Shown here: positions 36,237 to 46,436 of the stretch, one piece after another
How the letters are laid out: every line of letters begins with the position of its first letter
Numbering within the stretch: position 1 is the first letter of the stretch
NCBI GenBank assembly: GCA_012934845.2
Contig: WNNJ02003077.1
Span: forward strand, 49,877 to 113,876
Direction of reading: 5' to 3'
Length of the DNA: 64,000 nt
Source of the DNA: Pomphorhynchus laevis
Taxonomy: Eukaryota; Acanthocephala; Palaeacanthocephala; Echinorhynchida; Pomphorhynchidae
Notes under the pieces: model-generated
The model's database searches: none
What the model saw: only the letters and a program-made list of their open reading frames with translations
Told to the model about the DNA's origin: nothing
Program-made: the position numbers and the translations under genes

Positions 36237-36430
36237 CTTAAAAATATGAAAATTGATTTCCGAAAGTCGATTATACTTCGTGAAGGGGATGAAATTTCGT
36301 GCGAATGAAAATCCAGAAATGATGAAATTACATCAATCAAGTTTATTGGCATCTTGTCCATTTCGTCAAAGATAAAAAGTGAATAAGGGCATTTCCAAGC
36401 TTTCTGTTCGATTGTCTTTGAAAGCCATCG
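36237..36430 (-). CDS. TOR1A-like: Torsin, Walker B exon
   Basis: The acceptor TTTTTAAG is followed by RWLSKTIEQKAWKCPYSLFI, then FDEMDKMPINLIDVI and SSFLDFH, ending RKSIFIFL plus AG before the donor GTAAGA. FIFDEMDKM is the Walker B motif exactly as in human torsins (SIFIFDEMDKM). 194 nt, phase 0 in and phase 2 out, matching the neighbouring exons. The introns on either side are 1,183 and 1,851 bp; the second holds a LINE fragment at 37120-37460. Confidence 0.93.
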
Positions 36431-36811
36431 CTTAAAAACCAATAAAAATAACCGGATAGCGTCAAGCGTTAAATAATATTATAATATCACAATAATTTGA
36501 ACATATGATTTTTCAACGTGGTTGTTAAGGTCGGGGTGGCAGAATTGTCGCCATTGTATACTATTAAGTACCAGACGAGTAATCCAGAAGCTCAACGTAA
36601 ATATCTAGTTAGAAAACCGAAGAATGTTACAAAACGCATTAATTCTGCCTGGATAAACGCAACGAGCAAGCTACCTTCGAAAACCAATAATAAACAGAGA
36701 TACATCTAGCTGAACTTGCTAACGGCTTATATTTCTGGCCATTTAGACAATGACACATACCATGAACATTAGGATAGACTATATTCTATAACATAGAGTA
36801 TGCTCTATAGT

Positions 36812-36840
36812 AGACATACTCTATACTATAGAGTATGTCT
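36812..36840. repeat. Perfect short hairpin, 14-bp arms
   Basis: AGACATACTCTATA, one base, then TATAGAGTATGTCT. It sits in a cluster of CTATA/TATAG words (36770-36840) inside a torsin intron and is followed at 37020-37110 by an (AT)n-rich stretch with many TATATAAT runs. No function claimed. Confidence 0.8.
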
Positions 36841-37119
36841 TTGCTAGAATATAGCATAATGATTGACATGTTTTTTTATCAAAATTATTAAGACAACTGG
36901 AGTAAAAGTACAAAATAAAATTCATCAATTGAATGCGTTCACTACAATATGTATAAATATATAATACATATATAATATATAAAATGCTACATATATTATA
37001 ACACATCACATATATATTACACAAATATTATATTATATATTATACAATGTAATATATAATATTATAATATATAATATATATTATATATTATATAATGTAC
37101 GTTTAATAATAACGATTTT

Positions 37120-37460
37120 ATTAAATACATCAATAACCTATAAGTAGCATGCAAGAAAAAACAGACAAGTCACAACATAGTCAGAAAAACGGCAGAACAA
37201 CTTTGGTTTTCAACTATTCTTCGTCTTCTACTTTTCTCTTCTATGGCCTCAGGTCCAGGGAGATCTGAGCCCCCCCCCAACCGATCCAACACCCCACCTT
37301 CCGACTGAACCACCCGGGGTCTTTCACCCCTTCCAAGAATTTAATCGGCGCGGACTATGCTGGGTAAACGAAAGACGAGGAGCTTAAGAAACCTTAGCCT
37401 TTGCTCTGGGGGACGTCCTCTTGAAAAGAAGACTAATCCCGACGTACGTTTAATAGCATT
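37120..37460 (-). mobile_element. LINE family 2 3' fragment in torsin intron
   Basis: On the minus strand, ...GGATTAGTCTTCTTTTCAAG, GGACGTCC, then GAGACCCC...TGGTTC and CTGGACCTGAGGCC recapitulate about 9940-10140 of the plus-strand family 2 LINE. A C9 run (37269-37277) and several substitutions mark it as old. It is a 5'-truncated insertion in the torsin intron, same strand as torsin. Confidence 0.85.
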
Positions 37461-38281
37461 GTTGCTATTAGTATTCATAGCATTGTTGTGAACAAAATAT
37501 TCAGATGTTTGATTAACTTTATAATAACTTTATATTAACGGTAAATTGTATGAATTTTTAAACTTTTAATAATTAAGTAAAGCAAATTTATATCATCATC
37601 AAAAATGTTGAAACATTTTTTACATGTAGCCAAACTGTTTATGTATTTAAAACTCATAAAAGTAAATGATTAAAAAAAGAAAATTGAAAGGAATTGATTT
37701 AAATATAAATGTTATGTGAAACGTAGGTATTGGATCTGAAGAGGTCCACCAATCTTAAAATGTTGCGTAATGCTGTTCGCTTATAAATAAGATTAAAGCA
37801 ACGTTCAGTGCCATCAAAAAATTTCAATCATTTAAAATATAAAATATAAATATTAAATATTTATATTTTATATTAAAATATAAATTCGTGTACTTATTAA
37901 AGTTATTAAATAACTGCTGTGAATAACTTCAGTTATTAGTGATAAGTTCTTATAACTTATGTTATTAAGTTATTAGTTATTACATTTTAACTTATTATAA
38001 ATTCAAAAATTTTAGTTTGAACTTAAGCTTTAATAACTGCTTCAATAGAAGAATAAAAAGAACGGCACCAATGTGTAAAAGTACATTTTTAATTCATTGG
38101 GCCAAACGTTTTCTACGTCGCTCTAATAATAATTAAAAGTCATTTATATTACCTGGTAAATTCGGTGAATAATTTCTAAATATCTTTTAATAATTATTTA
38201 TCAACATTATATATTTGAGCCTCCAAACAATTATAAGATATTATAATTCAAATTATATTCAACAAGAAAAAATGTAGAAAC
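37461..38281. other. Torsin intron remainder, no other feature
   Basis: AT-rich intron DNA with repeated TTATTAAGTTATTA and ATATAAATATTAAATAT words (37840-37990). No coding signal. Confidence 0.5.
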
Positions 38282-38415
38282 CTTGTAGTTTTGTTGCTGG
38301 TCTTTATTCTCGTAGTCTGGAAAATCTCTCGATGCCACAAAGTAATGAACAAATGAACTTTTATATCCTAATTTATATAGACTATTTACTATGAGTCGAG
38401 CAATGTGGTTTTTCC
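38282..38415 (-). CDS. TOR1A-like: Torsin, exon after Walker A
   Basis: Completes the split Gly codon and reads KNHIARLIVNSLYKLGYKSS, then FVHYFVASRDFPDYENKDQQ and QNYK, ending at donor G|GTTTCT. It aligns with torsinA [33 protein letters not shown]. Lys-Asn are the Walker A P-loop end (GPTGVGKN). The intron to the previous exon is only 52 bp (38416-38467), with intact GT and TTTTTAG. Confidence 0.92.
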
Positions 38416-38467
38416 CTAAAAATAGATAAATAAGTATAGTAAGTGGGTGTATGGTCGTCGTTTATAC

Positions 38468-38605
38468 CAACGCCTGTAGGACCATGAAGAGAAAGTGCAA
38501 GTGGGCGTTCAGGATCTCCTAGTAGGTGAGCACTCAATGTTTTGTATACAGACGTTAGAGCTAGCGGCTGACCATATAAATTTGCAGTTAACGATTTATG
38601 CAAAG
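38468..38605 (-). CDS. TOR1A-like: Torsin, exon with start of Walker A
   Basis: The acceptor GTTAATTTTTTAG is followed by LHKSLTANLYGQPLALTSVY, then KTLSAHLLGDPERPLALSLH and GPTGVG, and ends G|GTATAA. It matches torsinA [20 protein letters not shown] ... PLTLSLHGWTGTGKN. The codon before (xCT) is split with an upstream exon that I cannot find. The hydrophobic frame just upstream (LLFFVLITYVSLFVNF) has no ATG and ends at the acceptor, so I do not call it the signal peptide. The N-terminal exon with signal and membrane segment probably lies beyond the LINE at 38.9-41.8 kb. Confidence 0.9.
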
Positions 38606-38929
38606 CTAAAAAATTAACAAATAACGATACGTATGTTATCAACACAAAAAACAGCAAGCAGATGTTGATGTCTTATAAGAAAATTCTGATATAAAAAATA
38701 ATATTTTAATATATTATCCGTGTCTTGATATTTCTCCCAAATGCCATTCATCCAAAAAATTATCCATCAAAGGAATAGAATAAAATTTATTTTATGTGAC
38801 AAATGTGGACGGAGCCATTTTCAGGTTTACCAATAAAGGATGTAATAATATGTCAGATTTATCGTTATCATTGACGACAATGAATTTTGGTTTTCACGGA
38901 CAAGATATATGCTAGAGGGACATATGTGA

Positions 38930-41800
38930 AATGAAGGAAGATCAGGCCAAAATTTGCTGAAGGAGAGGAGTTTGGTAGAAATTAGCTGTTTAAAGGTATG
39001 AAAGGAGGAAGAGAAGCGAACATCAACGGGAAGGCGGTTCCATGCTAGTAACTAAGAGATATGGGGTGCGCAGAGGCCATACTTAGTGCAATATCTAGGA
39101 ATGGCTAAGAGAATTGTGTGACTGAATCGTAGAGTTAGAGAAGATAAATGGACTGATTCGTAGAAAATCAGTTTAAGATAGGATGGTGAGTCGGATGCAC
39201 GGAAACGAAAAACAATAAATATTAATCGAATGGTGACGCGTTGAGAAATGTAAGGGCAATTGAGAAACAATAGATTGCAAGAAATATGATCAAAGCGTCG
39301 GAGGTGTAATAAGATACGAGCGGATGTGTGGATAACGAGTTGAAGATGGTGTTGTAAAATTGTATTGTGAGTTGATTCGTAAACTGAGACAATAGTCCAG
39401 TTGCGGGAAGAGAAGGGAGGAAATAAGAAGTTGTCTGCATATGTGCGGATTAACTATTCTACGAATATGTCGAAGGTCACGAAGAAAAGAGCAAAAACGA
39501 ACCTTTGTGAACAAAGGGTAAAAAGAGGAAGATTGTTATTCAAGTAAACATTAAGAAATTTCAAATAGTCGACGATATAGAGAGAGGTTTACTATCAAGA
39601 AGTACAGGAAAGAAATATCACCTTGGGGGAAGTCAGCCATAATACGCTATTTTTCGTAGCTGATGATTGAATTACGTTAATTGGAAGCTGTGATTAAGCA
39701 TTTTGTTGAGCATAAGGCAATATCACCGGTATTAACGGAGCAAGAATTAGAATATAGAATTGCATCATCTGCATTAGCATGATGTGAAATCCAAAGGGTT
39801 GAGTTATGCGAAACAAGTCACCAACACGAAGAGAGAGAAAAGAATAAGGAAAATGACAGATCCTTGAGGAACGCCGCGTGTAAGATTAGATGAACATGAA
39901 AACGTTGATCCACAACAAACGAAGCAGGTGCGCTCGTAGAGGCAGGGGATGAACCACTTAACAGTGTTGTAGGAGAAATTGTAGCGAAGTTTAAGACAAC
40001 ATGAAATAAATGAGTGGTTAACTATACCAAATTTTGTTAAAAGATCGAGAGAGATTATAACACTGCTAAAACGACGGTCGAGAGCAAGTAGCAGTTCAAT
40101 TAGAATTTTATGACATAATGTTTCGGTGTAGTGGTTTTGACTGTAATCAGACTAGAAAGGCTGACATAAGTTCGAAGAGGAAAGATATGAATTGACTTGA
40201 GAAAGTAAGAGACGTTTTAGAAGTTTGGAAATGCTTGGGAGGTTGGATATAAGACGATATGATTATTAAGCACTGGGATCGAGGGACGATTTCTCAAGTA
40301 GAGGTGATTGATGGCGGCCTTCCAGGAAGAAGGGAAAATGTTTCTTCAAATGAAGTATTAAGTAAGGTGATGAGGAAATGGATAACGAGAGGACATATTA
40401 GCTTAAGAAAATAAGTTGGAATTGAGTCTAGCTGGGAATACGAGTTATTCAGGCGTAGAAGAGTATATTAAACCTCAATGGATACAGGCATAAGATGAAA
40501 CAGTTCGAAAGGAAAAAAAAGTATGGTACATAATATGACGAGTGAAAACTTATACTTTTGAACAGTAAGACGAATAAACTTCTTGATCAAGTTGGGAACA
40601 GGATATTGAGGAGCTGCGAGCAAGAATGGAGTTTAAGATTTTCCAATAATCTTTCGGATTATAGCAAGACGTAAGTTTATACTACCAGAATGTTAAACAA
40701 TTTTGATGAATGAGGAAATGATGAGAGTGTCGGTGTCGAAGATAGTCAAGATGATGTTTATGAGTAAAAGAATCGTCTTAGCGTCTGAGATGTCGTAATT
40801 AAATTCAATGAAAGTGACGACAATTGCGTTCGGACATGCTACAATCAGATTCAAACCAAAGAGCACGATGATATTGTTTTATGACGTGTAAATGGAGAGG
40901 AAGAACGCAATCGAAGATGGTTGTTTACTTGGAGTCAAATAAAGAGGATAACTGGTTAGTAGTTAGTTGTGAACTCAGTGACGATGTGAGGAAGGAACGA
41001 GATATTGCGGATATAATATCATCGGATTGTAATTTGTTTCATGAACGGGAGGAGAACGCTATATTAGGAGATGGTTGGACACCTGGATTTAGGCATTAGG
41101 ACAGTATAAAGTGATCCGAAAATTCGCGATCATAGGTGGGCATAGAGTAATGCAGTTCAGGATAAGAAGGTAGAGCAATACATTCGAGAGTTCAACCAAG
41201 AATTTGAGATACGTGAGTGGGTATTATGGAGTAATTGTAATCATTGAAAGAGGTGCCTAGTTTCATAGTATTAGGATGGTAAGAACGATTTAAACGAATG
41301 TTAAGATCACCAGGTACAAGAGTAAAGATGTGGGTACAAAGAAGGAGTTTGAATGTTTTTTGGGGGCGGGGGCACGGATCTGTTTCCGGAGAAGAGGATG
41401 ACGAGAAAATGCAATGATGCCTCCATAGTTAGAAAGGGAAGCATGGCATTTGATAACAAAACTATAGGCTTTGTCGACATTAGAGTAACCTAATGATCGA
41501 ATACGCTTAATAGTAAGTTCGTCGCTATCCCAATGTCATGATTCAGACATAGCAAGTCTAGAGGTGGTGAAGAAATAGGTTTATAACGCGATCAACTTTA
41601 TTAATTAAGGAGCGGGTGTTAATTAGGCCGAGGCCGAATAACGAATAATTAGTATATTGGGATTCAAGACAAGATGGGGTATTTGTGAGACAGTAGACAT
41701 TGTAGGATTAGAGTTGAAAATATTGCAATTGGATAGTATTACTTGATTTGATGCTTATGTTTGGCAAAGTGGTGTTAAGGGGGGGGGAATTTGTGGAATG
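38930..41800 (-). mobile_element. Old LINE, endonuclease to tail, family 1-like
   Basis: The minus strand carries an endonuclease remnant (about 41290-41330: LVPGDLNIRLNR, a GDxN motif), a linker, polymerase remains and a thumb/tail (39222-39514: PLLISSLLFPQLDYCLSLRINSQ-like sequence; 39052-39270: SYLKLIFYESVHLSSLTLRF). The LxYCLSLxxNS motif also occurs in the 5.3 and 19.7 kb copies, so it is related to family 1. It is shifted and interrupted many times and was probably full length once. It lies upstream of, or in a 5' intron of, torsin on the same strand. Confidence 0.7.
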
Positions 41801-42299
41801 ATAATTGTGATTGTTTTGAAGATGTGTTTAATTGACGATTAGAAACAGCATGAATAGGTGGTAGTCATTCATTTGAAAAATTCGACGCGGACACTGAGAT
41901 TGGCACTATGAAAATAGCGTAATGCTTAAAAATGGTGGTCTATCTAGTAGCCGGTAGACTGCAAAATTAGACATATCGAATATCAATATAGCTGATACCT
42001 ATTTTTTAGTAAATAGATTCAATTTTATAATATTTTGATAAATGTAGATTGGATAACTACTAAACACAAATCATCAATTCCATTATAGATAATTAAATGA
42101 TCTATTCAAAAAGAAAGGTTGATAATATGACATATTTGTGTTGTAGGAATGATGATTGTGGTGTAACTGCTATTCCAATTGGAATAATAAATAAATATAA
42201 TTATTGAATTTCCACAAAATTTATTTCGGTTTGCTGCAATTGTCACAAAATAAATAATATTATTTGTTCTAATTGTGGCACGGCATTATCTGGTTGTGT
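41801..42299. other. No gene recognised
   Basis: AT-rich spacer. A Cys-coding patch (TGTTGTAGGAATGATGATTG, about 42130; GTTGTGTCACGAC, about 42290) leads into the repeat units but no frame is sustained. Confidence 0.4.
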
Positions 42300-42890
42300 C
42301 ACGACATTTAATAAGTGTCGAAACGTGAAATGTAAGTCTGGGTCAGCAGCTGATGAGAACCACCCAGGCTAATTAGTAGCGTCTTGCTGTATCAAGAGTA
42401 GGAACAAAATACCTATGAGGATAATATCGTGCCACAATCAGAAGAATTTCAGCTCACAGATGCAGTCAAGTTAAATTAAAAACATTCATTGCAAGTGACA
42501 GCCTGAAAAACAGTGATTCTGCTAGCGGATCACACACATACGGTAGGTTTCTAATAAATCGTTAGAATATGATCTCTGCTTAAAATAATTTACAAAAATG
42601 TATATATCTACACCACTGAATCAAACTGCCTAGTGGATGTAACGTTTAATCACCATACAAATGCACTGAGTTTAAATCCGATCAGCACAAGTGTACAGAG
42701 TAAGCAGAAAATAAGGGTCGGAAAGTGAAATGTAGGTCTGTGTCAGCAGCTGATGAAATCCACCCAGGCTGATTAGTAGCGTCCTGGTGTATCAAGAATA
42801 TAAACAATACATGCGAGGATAGTGTCGTGCCATAACAAGAAAAAATTAAGTTCACAGATGCCATCACGTTATATTAAATATTATTTGTAT
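42300..42890 (+). repeat. 400-bp direct repeat pair with hammerhead-like cores
   Basis: A block of about 150 bp (GTGAAATGTA...CAGCAGCTGATGA...CCCAGGCT...TAGTAGCGTC...) occurs at 42320-42480 and again at 42720-42880, exactly 400 bp apart, at roughly 80% identity. Each has CTGATGA (42350-42356, 42750-42756). The two copies of a 400-bp unit look like a retrozyme dimer. The detailed fold is given in the next entry. There is no coding potential. Confidence 0.8.
42318..42390 (+). ncRNA. Hammerhead-like motif, permuted strand order (unit 1)
   Basis: Plus strand: C-GAAA-C (GAAA 42320-42323), a 19-nt strand (42324-42342), CAGCAG (42344-42349), CTGATGA (42350-42356), G, a 19-nt strand (42363-42381), GTC (42381-42383), TTGCTG (42384-42389). 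The two 19-nt strands pair at both ends (CGT with GCG; AGTCTGGG with CCCAGGCT). CAGCAG pairs with TTGCTG (one G-U). The G after CUGAUGA and the C before GAAA are the hammerhead 10.1-11.1 pair, C15.2-G16.2 and GUC are correct, but stem II is only about 2 bp. The second unit keeps CTGATGA and GTC but has GGAAA. Confidence 0.5.
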
Positions 42891-44650
42891 TCGCTACCTG
42901 ATAATGTTAATTTCAAGAAATTTTAGAAAAATTGGCGTTAATCGGTTAGGATTTAACCGATTAAAAAATGTACTTGACTAAAACAGATTAAGGAATAAAT
43001 AATCTTGATTCCGGCAGTGATATGTATGCATTATTGTCGTAAAAATCAGTCTTTCGGAAATTCCTGAAAAATCAGTCTATCATTTTGGCTACCTTGAGAA
43101 GTAAAAATATTTATGCATGCCACGACAGAAACGAATAAAAAAAGAAATTCAGTGAAACAAATTGGAAAGATTATTTTTCATTGAGTAGAACTTTATGAAT
43201 CTTTGTTAGGAAATAATATCGGAAATCCAATTAATTACGAAAACTTAAAAATGATTTCTTTTTAAATCTTTAGTCGGAAATAGTAATCAAATTTTTATAC
43301 TAGAGATAATATTATTCTACATGAAAGCTAAAACCTATTAGTGTTAAATTATAAATGAATGATTAATGATATTATTAATAAATGCTAAATACCGACATTT
43401 TGTCACGAATATATGGCATTGCAATATATATACTTTTATTGTACAGTAACGTACCTTGCATATCCTTGTTTACACATGTTTCCGAGCACGACTCGTACAA
43501 TTTACAGCGATCTATATAACCTAAATTTGAATAAAATATAATTATTCGGTGACTTGAAAATTTGTATTAGTACAAATATCCAATTTATTGCATTAATAAT
43601 TCTAAAAGCGTATTTAATAATAAATTGCATAATTATCATATGCATATATATCAAAACAAAATAAATGAGGATAAATTAAATTAATTTAATTAATTAATTT
43701 AAATAATTAATTAATTTAATTAATTTAATTAAATTAATTTTCCAGTTAAATAAATTAACTGGAAATTGCAATCAAAATCGGTTTAGCATAAATAAAATCT
43801 TTAAAGTTTAGCAAATTGATTACATCATTGAAGTCATTACAGCAATACGACAATTATATATCGTATTATAATTATTGGTTATAACATAAACATATTGTGG
43901 GTAAAAATATTAAAATTTAATAAAAATCAAATTTATATTTAAATATATTTATATAATATTTAAAATATTTATTAAGTAATAAATTTTAAGTATTGAATGA
44001 ACAGGATACATTGAACTATTTTTTATACAATATCAGTCGGAAAATTTATTCAAATTATTTTTATTAAAAAACGTTCACGCTTATTCAACAACTTCTATTC
44101 TATTCTATCATTAAAATGTGAGTGAATAATTGATTTATAAAATATTAAATTAATAAAATTATAAATTGATTATCAAATTATCTTTATTGCTGAAAATTAT
44201 TAGCAAATTATAAATTTTATATTATTGTATGTAGGTGTACGAATAATTAATAAAAAAGATTAACTGAAATGAGGCAAAATAACATTAACTGTAAGTTAAG
44301 GTCTTTAAAATATTACGAAAATAAATATACCTATATCCACGTATTTATTCCAAAAAGATTGGAAATCAGCGATACAATTGATTCCGGAGTAAAACGTGAT
44401 TACAATCAAATTAATTAGGAATATCATATTCTAAGTTAAAGCATCTAAAATATTAAAACACTTCATCTAAATGAGTAAGATTTTATTTTTAATTTTACTC
44501 ATTTATTAAAACACGACGTAACAAAATAATTTATACATTTGTAGACAAAAATTTGTAAACAAAAACATTGTAAACAAATAATTTGTAAACAAAAAAATTG
44601 TAAACAATTTATATATCAAACACTTTTGTAATAATTCGTATGGTGATTAT
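42891..44650. other. No gene recognised
   Basis: Very AT-rich. A palindromic TTAATTAATTTAAATAATTAATTAA tract lies at 43680-43740 and loosely repeated AAATTGTAAACAAA words at 44555-44610. Nothing coding. Confidence 0.4.
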
Positions 44651-44811
44651 AAATAAAGGAGGTCAATTATATTTGATATTTCGCTAACCTCTGTTAGCAT
44701 CTTCAGAAAATTAGTTGCATTTCATAAAATTACATATAAAGAAAATTGTAATTATCTGAAGATGCTAACAGAGGTTAGCGAAATATCAAATATAATTGAC
44801 CTCCTTTATTT
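44651..44811. repeat. Perfect palindrome, 56-bp arms (snap-back MITE)
   Basis: The left arm 44651-44706 and right arm 44756-44811 are exact reverse complements over 56 bp, including GAGGTCAATTATATTTGATA and CTAACCTCTGTTAGC. The spacer is 49 bp. The ends read AAATAAAGGAG / CTCCTTTATTT. Perfect arms suggest recent origin. It could be a snap-back MITE or an inverted duplication. The RNA would form a long hairpin and could feed small-RNA pathways. Confidence 0.93.
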
Positions 44812-46097
44812 GATCCAGATCCAATGATTCTTTATCAATAATGGAGCATTATCAATTATTTAAAAACAATATATACATAATATGTAAAATAAAATGAGAG
44901 AAAATTAATTTCTGCCTAAGCACTTTGTCATGTAATCGTAACGTATTCAAGGCATGATGAGACCATAAAATTTTAAATTTTATATAAGAATAGATGGAAT
45001 GCAACATGCTGTAATTTAATTGTGAATTTTTAATCATTGCTTCATGTTCATTTATCAAAAAAGTTTGGAATGATTTGGAACCACTAATTTGTAGTGTAAT
45101 CATTGTAATCATTATATATATTCGACAGATTTACCTTCTACATGGAATGGATATTCAGTAAAAGTTAACACAATTTGACAACAGAAAATATATAAATTAT
45201 ACAAATAATTATTAATTAATAAATAACTGTCATAATTTAAACGCATATTATAATTTATGTAAAAGTATATGAGTGGACAACAAATTTGTGACATAACAAT
45301 AGATATTTGAAGTCACTTTAAAATGTAATCAGAGCACTTTCCATTCAAACAGCACAAAATAAAATGTGACACTACCTTTAAAACGTGTGATACATTAATC
45401 AGGGCAGATTAGGCAAACGGATAATCCACAAATAATCAGAAAATGCAATTTAACTTTAAATAACCGGACCGCTACGAAATCTCACTATGGTATATATATT
45501 TACGAGACATAAAAATCTATAATGTATTCTGAAAAAGCAGAATTAATGGTAAATTAATGAATTAATTTCACTGAGCTTTACTGTACGCTAATCAGCGTGC
45601 TTCAATACATTATGACGAAACTTGTGAAATCCGTGGATAAAAGCCATGTTCTATAGCGATTGCAGGGGCACACACTGATTATAACAAATCGAGAAATCGG
45701 CATTTGACATCTTGAGCAATACGTATGATTATAATAGGCAAGTTGAGTATTAACTATCACATGATATATTGATAGAACAGCTGACAAACAAGTTTTATAT
45801 AAGCAACATATCCAGGTGAGTTTTTTCGGCGTATGCTAATTAACATGATTTCATTTGAATGATTAATTTGAAAAAATTGGCTAGCCAGAATAATATATGC
45901 AGCTTTATCGATATATATATTTAAAAACAAATTTATTTATAACAAAAGATACTACTTCATTCAAATCAATCCTAAAAAACGGTTATTTAATATATCAGTA
46001 TGTTTATTTCTCTGATTTCCTTCTTAATGTTAAACACATCGTTTTTAATATCTTTATCGAAATAACGAATCTTAATTTTTTAATGTAATTTCCATAC
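44812..46097. other. No exon I can join
   Basis: Several minus-strand open frames (44852-45112, 45112-45294, 45602-45787) lie downstream of the membrane-protein exon at 46098-46390 and could hold its next exons. TTTGTCAG|C at about 45781 is a usable acceptor, but its frame from the phase-2 donor runs into a stop quickly, so I do not join them. Confidence 0.35.
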
Positions 46098-46390
46098 CTT
46101 TCTGGATTTATTGTCGTCATACTAAATGCCATTCTCTTCAATACACTGTTTGCGATAGGTCCAATACTACCTACAGATGAAAATATCATTGTAAAAAACT
46201 CTTGTTCTATCTTCACGATGCGTTCTGCGTACACTTCATTTTTCCTGTTTTCGTGATATTTGAATGGTTCATTTAATCGTTCTGAAAGATATGATGGTAC
46301 AAGAGTATTAAAAACAAATGTCCATAAAAGACCGCCCCAACATATTACCATAAAGTCCATTACAATCCATTGCGGATCATCAGACAACAA
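46098..46390 (-). CDS. Exon of an unidentified membrane protein
   Basis: The acceptor CTATAG is followed by LLSDDPQWIVMDFMVICWGG, LLWTFVFNTLVPSYLSERLN, a charged segment (EPFKYHENRKNEVYAERIVK) and EFFTMIFSSVGSIGPIANSV, ending NPE plus AG before donor GTATGG. 293 nt, phase 2 out. The first hydrophobic run (about residues 10-32) is a likely membrane span and the second (about 66-86) another. Translation could start inside it at MDFMVICW. I do not recognise the family (a TLC-type protein was considered and not supported). Good splice sites and no stops over 97 codons favour a real exon. Confidence 0.5.
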
Positions 46391-46436
46391 CTATAGATCG
46401 AGAAGCACTTACAAATGTCGCTATATATAAATATAT

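Noticed and set aside
38606-38660. Hydrophobic run just before the torsin exon as signal peptide
   Set aside because: No ATG in frame, a stop just above, and it ends at a clear TTTTTTAG acceptor, so it is intron.
45602-45787. Next exon of the 46.1-46.4 kb gene
   Set aside because: Acceptor is good but the phase-2 join meets a stop soon after.
46098-46390. TLC-domain identification
   Set aside because: Only loose similarity to the family's first span; no diagnostic His/Asp residues.
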